In this document: piece by piece, positions 11,201-23,000 of the stretch | Numbering within the stretch: the first letter of the stretch is position 1 | Layout of the letters: the number at the start of each line of letters is the position of its first letter | From: Sanderia malayensis | Lineage: Eukaryota; Cnidaria; Scyphozoa; Semaeostomeae; Pelagiidae | Assembly (NCBI GenBank): GCA_013076295.1 | Contig: RQOL01000466.1 | Coordinates: 5,313,080 to 5,377,079, forward strand | DNA length: 64,000 nt | Direction of reading: 5' to 3' | Program-made: the position numbers and the translations under genes | The notes under the pieces: model-generated | Told to the model about the DNA's origin: nothing | Seen by the model: only the letters and a program-made list of their open reading frames with translations | Databases searched by the model: none

Positions 11201-14200
11201 TATGAACAACAACAACAGCGATGAGCTACCAGCCTCGTTTGTGATGAGATTAACCAAGCCATTACCAATAGCAGCCTCTCTTCTAAATGAGATACACGTG
11301 ACCTTGACTGGCCCTGGTAAGATTTCTTTATGCCTTGCTGCTTTTTTGCATTAATAATATTATTAATGAAAAAATATTACTGATACATTAATATTACTGA
11401 GGGGTACTATTTTCGCAGCAAGTTCTGAGAATATCCATATAATGTATTACAGTATATCCACATTGTGTATTTTATCATCCCACGTGATTATCAGTCGGAA
11501 CAATGGACAATTTGCGACTTGGTTTCCACAATATTATTATATACATTGTCATAAGATATTAATTATAATTCTATATTATTACCTTTTCACTATTTTATTA
11601 CCTTTTTTTTATTTAAGGATCAACAGATTTTATCCATTCTTCAGAATCGCCATTAGATAATTTGATCATTAAACAGGTAATTAAACGGTTTCATATGAAA
11701 ATAATATCTGTTGACATTGACATTCGCCATCTTGAACATTCGTTTTCTCGAATGATTTTCAATTTCCTCTCGTTTTGGTACAGTATAGCTAAGGCATCCA
11801 TTATTTCCAACATTATTTCCGAGTTTGAGATACCGGACGTCAACTATACATATGTAAAACTAAAGACGCTACTACAGTCTTTACTAAAGACTGTATAGCA
11901 TCGTCAACCATTTCCGTCTGCCATAATGCAGAATTTGGAGAGCGAATTTTTAAAATATTTAACCAATTGTCAATTTTGTTATTTAGCATTTGAATCTAAA
12001 GTCTCGCCAAGACTGGGAAAGAAAATTATTCAAAACTGTGAGTTGCCTTGTTTCTTTTCTTTTTAAATTGGTTTGGTGACTTAAGATGGCGTGGATAAAC
12101 CTCGGCAGCTTATGAAATAATTATGAATAAACCAATGTGATTTGATTTTTATTTTATTATTTGCTTCAGGAATTACCCGATCAGAAACATATCTATCGAT
12201 TATGTTCTTGTGACGCATCAAGTAACATTGGATTTATCATTTCAAGAATCCCATTTTGCCGTCCTTCGCAAACTCCAACAATCATAAAGGTACATAATAA
12301 TTCATCTGCAAATATTTCTACGTTATTCCAATTGTTAATATCTTATTAACGTGCATTTCATTTTTATTATTTAGCTTCTTCGCCGACAAGCCGTGTATAA
12401 TGCACTGTTAATAAGTTGTATTGGAAAGCAACACACTTCTTTGTGTAAGAATGCCTTTTTATCACGTATATTCACTTTACCCTAAATCCTGAATAACTCA
12501 AAATAGCCCCCCCCCCAATCGAATAAGCCCCCATGGGGGCTTTAAATCTGTGGTGGACATTGAATCTTCAGCAACACAAGAATTGATGGTTGATTTAGAC
12601 AACAGTAGCGATGTAGAACTCGGACTCGGCTAACAAATTTTGATTGCAAAATGTCATTCTTTTATATATAAACATTGAATTGCAGTTGTCTTTTTTATGG
12701 GGACATTTGAGGAAAATGCATAACTTGAAATAAGCCCCCATCTAAAAACATATTTTTGTAAGTAAGCCCCCGATAGCTTATTTGAGAATTTACGATGCCT
12801 GCAAGAAGCAATTAACCATATGCTTAATGCCAGCAGTTTTAGAGACGAGAACCCATAAATGAAATTTCTATTTACTGTTTGAAGTTATTTTCTCCATAGA
12901 TGATGATACAGATGAATATTTTACTATCAAAGCAAGTTCACCAAAAACAATTGAAGTAACTTTTCAACATCCTCTCCACACAAGCATGGCTTCAGGTAAG
13001 AGTTTTATTTCTTATTATATTACACCATGTTCAAATACGTTATTATTTCTTTAAGGATAACATGACTAATTCTGATGTTATTTTCTTTTAGTCTTATTCA
13101 ATGTGCAGCCTGATAATACCATCCAAACGTCTACCAATTTTTCCTCTGATGCACCTGAATTTTGTTCCACTTCTTACCTCGACAAAGTTGCAAACAAGTA
13201 TGTCTGTTCCTTCGCATACAATCTTGCATTCATTCTATGCTTATTAAACGCTGTGATAAATTTTTGCTTCCACCACTGTGCTCACTTGAATGCAATATTT
13301 TTCTTGCATAGTTTACTTACAGCATACATATTTTGACGACAATCGTGCTTTAAGTACAGTAAAAACCCGCATGTAAGAACCTGTAAATTTCCATCCAGCC
13401 TATTGTTCCAAGACAATATGCTATTGTTTCTTCTATTATTTTGAGCAGAAATATCACCCAGAAGGTTTTTAATCCATTGGTTCTTACATGCGGGTTTTTA
13501 CTGTATCACTCCGACTTGATGGAAAATAAAATTAATAAGTTAATTATTTGATGTCTTTTAGATCCTTATCAATTCCAATCACAATGAGGAGTTTATTGAA
13601 GAAAGCATCTTCGTATATCCCAGAGAGCCGTGAGCCATCGCATGCAATCAAACCAATCAACGAGGAGGATCAAGCAAGACGCAAGAAATTAAAATTACTT
13701 ATTCCGTCATTATCAGTTGAAAGTTCAGCGCCATTGGTATCTCCCGGCATTTTGGCCTTTCCAACCTTTTCACTGAGTTCCGGTTCACCTTCGGCTGCGT
13801 TTCAATTTCCATCATCTGACCTAACTACAGCAATGCCAGGGGCCTACACAAAACCTTCTTTCAGTTCGCCCAGAAAGCACAAAGAAGCCCTGGGCAAACC
13901 AAGCACCCCTGGCACTCCCAAATCAAGAACACTCAAGCTGCCAAAGATTACTTTGAAACGAAAACGAGACGGTGATGAATACGAGATTGATAAAGAGAAA
14001 TCCAATTTCGATGTCCTGGAAGAATCTGACGCACAAACAATTGCCGAGAGCTTATCAGATGAATCAAAACTGGGTATGATTCAAAGCATATTTGATTTTT
14101 ATTTTCTCTCTGTTTGGTCTCATATTTTCTTGTTGCCCAGCTTCAAGTTTCAAGCATGAAACAACAGTAAACAAAATTTATTGGGTGAAAAGTAGTTCAG

Positions 14201-15459
14201 ATACAACAGGCCTGAATTTCTTGAACTCTCCGTCAATGCTTATAACAGTGAACATTATACATTGATCTTCCTTCGCAGATGAAACGAAATCGGAGGTCAA
14301 GAAGGATGTTGCAGAGTTATCAGAAACTAAATCTCAGGATGTTACGTTGACAACTGACAATGTACCAATTGACTTGTCATCTGTAGAACCGCTACCAGCA
14401 AATGCTATCAGCATAAGCTCAGTTGGTGAGTTGGAAGGCCTTCTTGGACCTGCTATCGATGTATCAACGCTGATGGGTGAAAACCTTAATGCTAGTTTTG
14501 GAATTACAGGAACATCTTTCCCTGAGGCTATGCCAAATGCCAGTAAGCTTATTTTATTTCTTTCAATCGTTTTTCATAGACTTCGCAATTTCATGAAGGT
14601 ATACAGTAAGCACTCGCATATAAGAACCAGTGGGTTAAGAACCTTCCAGGCTGAAACCCCTGCTCAAAACAATAGAAAAGACAATAGGCTATTGTGTTTG
14701 AACAATAGGCTGGATGCAGAATTGACACGTTCTTATACGCCGGTGTTTACTGTAACCAAGAGTGCAATTCATCGGACATTGCAATTGAGTCGCTGATCTA
14801 TTGATTTCAACATGTGACATTGGTTGAACTGTATGTAATAATTTCACGATAATCAATTTTTTATTTCGTAGCCGTTGGAGACAACCAGCTGGAGGCTTTC
14901 GATTTGGATGCTATTTCATCAGTGGGATCACATATCAGTTTTGATGTTGATGATTCATTGGATCACGGCGTATCAGCCGCAGGTATTGCTAAACCTATTC
15001 CTTCTTATACATCTAATATACTATACCGTCCTAGCATGGTATGGTATGGTACGGTATAGTACAGTAAACACCCGCATATGAGAACCAGTGAATTAAGAAC
15101 CTTCCAGGCTGAAATCCCTGCTCAAAACAATAGAAGAGACAATAGTATATGGTAGTTGAACAATAGGCCGGATTCAGAATTCACAGGCTCTTATACGCGG
15201 GTGTCTACTGTATAATATGGAATGGACCAGTCAGTAGTATCAATTGCTTGTCTCTCTTGCAGTAGCTAATTCAAGTAATTATACTTTAATTCTACTTGAT
15301 ATTTCAGATCCTTCAATGGGCGTCAGCGCATCTTCCACGCTTGCGACTACTCCAGTTTTTGATGTGAACCAGCCTCTTATTGATATCGATTCATTTATCA
15401 TGGGACCAATTCCAGAACGAGGACAACCATCATTGGCATCAAAAGATCAATCAACGTGA
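8237..15459 (+). CDS. MED1: Mediator complex subunit 1
   Basis: Twenty-two exons (8237-8345, 8548-8681, 9230-9314, 9413-9467, 9557-9626, 9801-9866, 9941-9969, 10068-10139, 10238-10321, 10462-10529, 10820-10909, 11065-11316, 11618-11676, 11987-12037, 12170-12289, 12375-12444, 12900-12995, 13092-13197, 13562-14073, 14279-14542, 14872-14982, 15308-15459) join in frame to 884 residues. MED1 is the middle-module Mediator subunit that links activators, notably nuclear receptors, to RNA polymerase II. Family landmarks are ISSDMFYFE, GPIGYVFRRQGGHLMQLNYF, LPASFVMRLTKPLPIAASLL, LLRRQAVYNALLISCI, VTFQHPLHTSMASVLFNVQP and LSIPITMRSLLKKA. The C-terminal tail is Ser/Pro-rich with a basic LPKITLKRKRDGDE stretch and is far shorter than the vertebrate tail (about 1,580 residues in total). 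One LxxLL, LEGLL, lies at 761-765. The exon 12 acceptor could instead lie about 18 bp downstream. Confidence 0.93.
12505..12796. repeat. CCCCC-rich element in MED1 intron 16
   Basis: The stretch begins near a run of C followed by AATCGAATAAGCCCCCATGG and ends with AAGCCCCCGATAGCTTATTT. It is related in composition and motif to the GGGGGCTTATTCGAGG elements elsewhere in the window. No clear target duplication was found. Confidence 0.4.
13357..13503. mobile_element. TA-flanked MITE, copy A (MED1 intron 18)
   Basis: A 147-bp element has ends CAGTAAAAACCCGCATGTAA and its complement, flanked by TA on both sides. The interior holds AGCCTATTGTTC and AACCTTCT-type stretches shared with the copies in introns 20 and 21, here in the opposite orientation. 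Confidence 0.8.
14604..14752. mobile_element. TA-flanked MITE, copy B (MED1 intron 20)
   Basis: The ends are CAGTAAGCACTCGCATATAA and the complement of CAGTAAACACCGGCGTATAA, flanked by TA. The interior matches copy C closely (AACCTTCCAGGCTGAAACCC, CTGCTCAAAACAATAGAA). Confidence 0.82.
15062..15210. mobile_element. TA-flanked MITE, copy C (MED1 intron 21)
   Basis: The element has ends CAGTAAACACCCGCATATGA and its near complement, flanked by TA. It is the third copy of the same family within 1.9 kb of MED1 introns. It sits beside a short GGTATGGTAC-type simple repeat at 15036-15061. Confidence 0.82.
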
Positions 15460-15827
15460 TAGAAAATCGTGTAACTCGTTCAGTATTTTAATCATTTTAT
15501 CATCCTAGTAGGGATTTAAAAGCTTGGAATTGCTATATTGGAAAGGAGAGATATAAGCAGATGAACACTTATTTCAGGGTAGAGTAAAAATCTAATAATA
15601 TTGTTTATTATTGTTTTGTATTAATTCGTTGTCTTTTTATTTATAGAAATCTCCGTCGGGGTGAAAAACGATTAGGTAAGAAGAAAAGAAGACAGTTGGA
15701 GGGCGAAGAGAGAAAGAAGAGTTGGAGGTTGGGAACAGGGGGTACCTGTTCCCAGCCTCTAGTCAGGGGTGCATTGGGGTGGTAATAGGTAATCCCAAAG
15801 GAATACCTGGGATTACCTATCCCCTAG

Positions 15828-16135
15828 GGAATTCCTATTCCCAAGGGAATTCCTATTCCCAAGGGAATTCCTATTCCCAAGGGAATTCCTATTCCCAAGG
15901 GAATTCCTATTCCCAAGGGAATACTAATTCCCAAGGGAATACTAATTCCCAAGGGAATACTAATTCCCAAGGGAATACTAATTCCCAAGGGAATACTAAT
16001 TCCCAAGGGAATACTAATTCCCAAGGGAATACTAATTCCCAAGGGAATACTAATTCCCAAGGGAATAGTAATTCCCAAGGGAATACTAATTCCCATGGGA
16101 ATACTATTCCCCCAGGGAATACTAATTCCCCAGGG
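15828..16135. repeat. 18-bp minisatellite of near-palindromic units
   Basis: About 16 tandem 18-bp units fall in two blocks, first with the spacer ATTCCTA and then with ATACTAA, each around the core TTCCCAAGGGAA. The core is almost its own reverse complement, so both strands stay open. The array is set inside larger inverted sequence: GA-rich TTGGAGG stretches on the left and CCTCTCCAA stretches on the right. It lies between the convergent 3' ends of MED1 and TTF2. Nothing supports a protein from either strand. Confidence 0.85.
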
Positions 16136-16647
16136 ATACCTAATCCCCAAAGAGAATCTATTCCCAGGGGTGTACCTATTCCCTTGAGAATAGATTCTCA
16201 ATGCAGTGAAGGAAGGAGAGAAGTACTACTCACCCTTCCACTCTTCCTCTTTTCCACCTCTCCAATCCACATATCGTTCTTTCTCTTCCTTCCCAATCTT
16301 CTTCCACCTTGATAAAGATTTCTAGAAATAGGGAGACAACAATTTCAATGTAAAGAAATGTTAAATAACATTAGGAAATGAAAAGAATTCTACTACTATC
16401 TCTATATTGAAAAAGGTCCGTACCTAGATCAGCCAAACCATTCATCGCAAATATCTCTCTCCTTTTTCTTCAATAGATCACGAAACCAGTTGTTTTCTAT
16501 TTGTCATCCATGCAGATAACTGCAAGAAAACGAGAGAACAACACAGAAAGAAATAACAAACAACAATTTTAAATCATCCCTTGATGTTAATGTAAAGTTG
16601 AAGGAAAGCAGAATAAAAAGTAAAAACAGGAAACATAATTCCTAACC

Positions 16648-17016
16648 TTATATTGAAAGAAACTGGGATAGTCCTTCCAAGTTGATGTTGAACATGACGC
16701 CTATGATGCGAAGAGCCAATGCCGTGTTGATCTCTTCAAAAGTTGTATGTTGCTTCTGTAAGTCTGACAGTTGACTTGCAGAATTTCCGCTCTTGGCCAA
16801 CAAGACAGATTATCAGTAGAAAAGCAAAGTAATTGCAAGGCAAGACTGAGATATCACCAGATACATGCCTTAACAACATATTTAAAACTAATTGAATATA
16901 AAAATTTCTTTTTTCATACCAAATGTCTTCAACATATTTATTTCCATCCAATTTTCATGTATTGTTTTAATATCTGTATTCAGGGTCATACTTCTTTTGA
17001 GTAAAACATCTACATT
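16648..17016 (-). other. Coding-like minus-strand stretches downstream of TTF2 (unrecognised)
   Basis: Just beyond the TTF2 stop codon are two open stretches with protein-like composition. One at about 16920-17010 reads VLLKRSMTLNTDIKTIHENW and onward, and ends at a GTATGA donor. One at 16648-16791 contains SASQLSDLQKQHTTFEEINT followed by a hydrophobic ALALRIIGVMF and ends in TAA. I could not join them in phase with each other or with TTF2. They may be exons of a small separate gene, alternative 3' exons, or a decayed gene. Further down, 16400-16550 has another short open frame after a possible acceptor. No family is recognised. Confidence 0.25.
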
Positions 17017-17017
17017 T

Positions 17018-20000
17018 TCAAACACCAAACAATGTTTTTAAATCCTGCAATGTAAGCTTTTGACTTGCTTGCTTTCCTCTGTTGAAATAAAAAGATAGAA
17101 ACAAATTTTAACTTCAGAACAATGTTACTTTTTGCTTGTAATCTTGTTACATTGATCAATTATATAAATGTAATGTAAAGACAGCTAGAAAAGCGGAGAC
17201 GTTATGGTGTCAACAAGTATTCTACGATATCGATAATTGAATAACATTTTATATAAAATTAGATATTATTAAAACATACCCTTGAAGCACTGTATCAGCT
17301 AAATCCTTTTTTCTCTTTTGTAGTTCAGTTATTTTTTCTTCAATTGTATCCGTGCAAAGGAATCTAAAGATGATTATAACAATGTAGGGTTGCGTTTTTG
17401 TCAAGCTTATGATAGTACATGTTAAAAACATGACGATAATTAACACATATACCTAAATAGTTATGATTAAATTATGTATATGTACCTGTGAATGAAAACA
17501 TTGTGTTTTTGGCCAACTCTGTAAATACGATCGCAGGCTTGGTTCTCAAGTGCTGGGTTCCTTCAAGAATAATAATAACAATTAAAATGATACTAATCAT
17601 TCGTTATGATAATCAGTATCAGTTTTATAAAGCTTAATATTGAATAAAACTTCAACTGCAATCTCGTTCTTGCAGTGTCTTCGATGATTTGGGGTAACAT
17701 AAAAACAATATAGACAAGTAGCTATCCTTCAATAAATCTTACTCTTGTGTAGTAGGGTCAATCATATGTTCTTACCAATGTTGATCAAGGAGAAATAAAT
17801 GATTTCCACCGATTAAATTCAGACCAACACCACCAGCTTTCAGTGAAACTAACATCACCTTAAATGTAAAGTCAATTTATATCATATAATTAATAGGGAT
17901 TATGATAATTATAATAATATTCATAACGCAATAAAATAATTATAATTATAAAGAAGAAATTGTGGTCATCGTAATAGAATATTGTATTAAAACTTCATAT
18001 TTTCTCACCTGTATACCATGTGGATTGGTATTAAAATCTTCAACTATTTCGTTTCTTTTTTTCACCGTGACGCTGGAGAAAAAGAGAATAAAGATGAAGG
18101 AGAATCGATAGACTGTCATTCGCATTGAACAATAAAATATTATTTTATTCAAATGCTTCTACCTTCCTGTTATAAAAGCAGTTGAAAATCCTCTCTTTTG
18201 AAGATGTAAACAAACGATATCAAGCATCTTTGTCCATTGTGATATTATAACACTGAAATCAAATAGTTATCACATTAACATCGTAAGCAATTACAGTCAA
18301 AGTGGAAGACGATGTTAATGATTGCCCTACAAGGTTTAGAAGCGTAACAAGATTACCTCTTGGTTTCTCTTCCCGATGAAGAATGTTGCTTCAGATTTTC
18401 TAACTCAGTCAACAGGTGACGAATCTAGAACAAGAAACATAAGAAATCTAATAAAAAAGAATAAATCAATGAAAGAAAGACAGAATAAAAGTAGACTTAG
18501 CTACCTTTACGCTCTGAAAAGATGGCTGAAATTCGACAGGCTTCCAAGTTTGATTATCATCACAAATAGACATATTCATCATTTGTTCTTCTAGTGGAAT
18601 ATCGACTCCTTCGCTTTTACAAGTCTCAGCATCTAGTGCCTGTAACAAATAGTTACACCAATAAAACATGAAAATTCAGCAATGGCATTGAAATAACATT
18701 GAAACAAGAATGAAGATAAGTAAAAGTTCGTACCTGGTGTAATAGACTAAGATGACTGCAACACTGCCTCAACCTTAAAACCATGAGCAGAAGTGCACCG
18801 CCCGCATTTACATGCCTGTTTTCAAGACCAAACATTTCTAATAGCTCTTGAAAACTCTTGCCAAGTATTTTCTTATTCATGTCAACTTGAGATTCACCAG
18901 AAGATGCTCCAGGATTTCCTTTGTCTTTAACAAAAGAACGCAACATATTCCTAAGAAGAGAAGGAAATTAATTCATAGATATGACTAAAAAAGATTGCCT
19001 TAAAGTAAAGAAACTGTAAGGACACCTTGCAACATCAATATGGAAAGATACACTAGAATCAACGACTTACTTGGAGTACAAATGCAGTAAATTATAAATT
19101 TCTTTTTCATTTCCAGTTAGCTTGACATTGTGAATCAATGCCTGTCGTTCTGGCAATGAAACCTGGAATAACATATTGTAGCATAAATCATTATACACTA
19201 ATCATAATAAACGAACTAACAAAAACAAACAAATAAATTGTACTTTATGATAATGAAAATAAACAATGTTTAGAGCATTGCTCGTCTTTAGATGAGACCC
19301 GAAGAAAGAAATGCTAAAAACGTTGTAAATTGTTCTTCTACTAACGCATAGCTCTTCAATAACTATTCTTTGTAAATTTTCACTATCATGTAGTACAGAA
19401 GTATATTTAATGTTTGCTTTATTTGCATTAAACTGTGCTGAATGCAGACCAAGAATCGCACACGAACCGACGGTGAAATCTAGTTCCATTGTATAACACT
19501 GGGGGCAACATATACCATATCATACCATATGATATCATATCATACCATGTCATATCAAGTAAGTATTTGCTGAATGCTGTTATCTAAAAATCATTACAGA
19601 CATACCAAAGGTTTACCAACTGCATCTTTCTGTTCTTTGGTTCTTCTTAGCAAAAGACTCTTCACCAATGTATTCATTCGTTCTTTACCTCTTGAACTTC
19701 TATCGTCTACCCATTTCTTCCATACCTTTAACTCATTAAAAGGTGAACATCGCAGGAACTTGATAATTGAATACAAATCCATAGTATCGTTTTGAATCGG
19801 TGTCCCAGTTAAAGCCCAACGACTTTCTAAAAAAATCAGACACAAAACGCATCATTGCAAAGAGCAAACAATGGACATTGTAAATCCTTGAACAAGTCCC
19901 TCAGGAGTTTACTTGCAAAAAAGGAAATTTTAACTGGATGTTAATTTAATTTTAAGCTTTATAAATATTATACCATGCAATCATTCGATATATTCATTGG

Positions 20001-23000
20001 TTTAGATATGCTGTTATTCGGAATATATTCGCAACACAAAATGTCTTGATACTTGAGCTCAAATCCTTGTAAATGATCATCGGGATGGGGGCTTATTTTA
20101 GGATTTGCAATATGAGAAAGAGACCGTCAATTAAAGAAATATAGATAACAAACCAAAATATCACTAATAAAAGGATATATAGAGAGTGGGAGAAAGGCAT
20201 TACCAGCAAATAAATGTAATTAACTAACCTGCTTCAATATAACAAGTAGCTACTGATGTAATACATTTAGGATTCTTGATGGTGTGAGCTTCATCCAATA
20301 TAATCCTTCGCCAATGAATCTGAGATATCAGCGAATCACGATTTGTTTTCCTCTCTTTTACATCAGGTGGATCTGCCGTTGACATCCAAGCGTTCTCTTT
20401 TCTCTTGGACTTTTCAATCTCCTCCTTGCAAAGGTCTTTGGTTTCTACTGCCACTATACTATACGTAGTAAGAACCACATCATAACGGGATAATCTAAAA
20501 ACAAAGAGAATATGGATGACATCGTACAAATGTCCATCAAGGTTTTCATGCAGCACTTCATCTAATTATATGATCATTAAAAAGGTCCATCTAATTATAT
20601 GATCATTAAAAAGGTCCATCTAATTATATGATCATTAAAAAGGTTCATCTAATCATATGATCATTAAAGAGGTTTATCTAATTATATGATCATTAAAAAG
20701 GTCCATCTAATTATATGATCATTAAAGAGGTTTATCTAATTATATGATCATTAAAAAGGTCCATCTAATTATATGATCATTAAAGAGGTTTATCTAATTA
20801 TATGATCATTAAAAAGGTTCATCTAATCATATGATCATTAAAAAGGTTCATCTAATTATATGATCATGTTCATCTAATTATGTGATCATTAAAAAGATAA
20901 TAAGAGGATCATGTAAGATGGCGCTATCGTTGACTGAATATCATTTCATGTTTTTCTTACTTTTCTATATTTCTTTCTCTTGATGATCCATGATAAAGAC
21001 AGACAGTTAAATGCAAAGGTTTAACTCTTCTTTCAATTTCAGACTTCCACTGGTGAACTAAGGAAGCAGGACAAACTACCAATGTCCCAGAAGAATCTTT
21101 CATTTCACTTGGAACTTTCTCTGTTTCAAAATTATTATAATCAAAATTATTTTATGACAAAACAGATAAGGACACTAATATAATACGGAAATCAAATAGA
21201 TAAAAATGTTAAAAGTGAACCTTTCTTCTGGAACCCATTTTGCTTGTCTTTCATAATCAAAGAAATAGAAGTTAATGTTTTACCAAGTCCCATATCATCA
21301 GCTGCAAATAAAAACAAAAACAAAAATATTAGCACCGTAATAAATAATTCAATTAAGAAACTTATTCAACACTCGATATTCGAAAGAGGGAGCATATTCG
21401 AAGCTGAAAAAATCTAACACCCAAATAACTTGTGTTGCTGTAGGAAAATTTATTCTATCAAGAGTTCTCTTAACGGAGAAATTATTCAAAACTTCACGTT
21501 TAAAATCGGTTCGAACTATTACGGTAAGCAGTGAAGTTTAACAGTTACGTATAAATAGCACAGTAATTGGTATTAAGTTTTTGAAAAACAACGGTTGAAT
21601 AAGATAAAGGGTGACAAATGTTCACCGAAATGAAAAATCTACCAACCTAATATTCCACCAGATGGATTTTGCTTCTCTCTCCATAATAGCCAAGTTAATG
21701 CTTGTCGTTGATGCGTCATCAACTCAACATTCAGACCATGTGGATCAGGACATTCAGTCGATGCAGTTGGACATGTTTCTAACGAACTAAAATAATCATG
21801 ATCATTAGAATGAAATCAATAGAAAGCTCAGGAAACAATGTAGAATTTCCAGAATTCTAAACTAGATATTTCTTCAATTTATTCACAAAGAATCCTGAGA
21901 AGAATCCCATTAAATAAATGTATCTATATACATAAATCCTATGCACCACTGAACAATTTGTAATAATGTTTTACATACATATTGTTAACATCTGTTGTGA
22001 TCTGCTATACTTTGTTCTATTCTGCATGCAGTTAAATTTTAGAATCAAACTTAATCATAGAAACCTGCAGTTTCTTATCAAGCAGCACTGCATTGTAAAT
22101 TGTTGGAGTACTGCACACATTTTAAGAGATTTGACCAAAGCTTGATGTATACATACCTATGCAAAGCCTCTATTGCGTCTCTGGTTACCCGACCAACTTG
22201 CTGCAATTTTGATTGCGTCATTCGGCCATCATAAAGAGGATATCGTTGATTCATTGCATGTGGTGCTATTATTGGTAATGATGGTCTAGCTGATTGCAGA
22301 GAGGGGAGATTGAAATTCAGGTTTAAACCAAGATCTCTTTTCTGCTCTACTTTGCTAAACGATTCAGGCTGAGATTCGATGAATGTGCTCCACATTTTCA
22401 TGTCATCTGCAAAATATCCATCAGATAAAAACATTTAACTTCTATGCCAAGACTGTTTTTATACTGAATGCACCATGTATATATAAGTTACAATAGAATG
22501 TGCACTAATGAACAAGATTCAATTTAAAACATACCGTTATTGTCGTTGCTGCAAACTCTTCTTTCCTTCAATTCCTTCAGAATTTCTTCCAGTCGTTCAA
22601 TTTGCAATTTCATTTTCTCACCATGATCAGCAAGGCTTTCTTTGTTTATATTCCGTAGAATATTCTAAACAACACAGCAACAAGTTCAAATTACACAACA
22701 CTTCAACAGCATATTCAAATACCATAATGCCTCGATTAAACTTTATCGGCATTTATTAAATTACTTGATATTTTAGGGGCGTCTATTCGAGGGGGCGTTT
22801 AAAAGAAAGAGGTGTTTATTAATAAACATCTAATGATGATCGCACTTAGCGCGAAACTAAACAATGAACTAAAGAAGTCTGGTTCCAAATATCTAGTTCA
22901 AAGTCATCATCAACATCGCCTTCCTTGATGATGTTAAAAGAAGGAGCTGAAACACACAGAAGCTTCGGTTCTGTGTGTATCATATACATGCCCCTACAAT

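Noticed and set aside
15722..16312. Long open frames on both strands with SQGNTN or IPLGIS repeats
   Set aside because: They arise from an 18-bp minisatellite whose units are nearly palindromic; there is no conserved flanking protein sequence or gene context.
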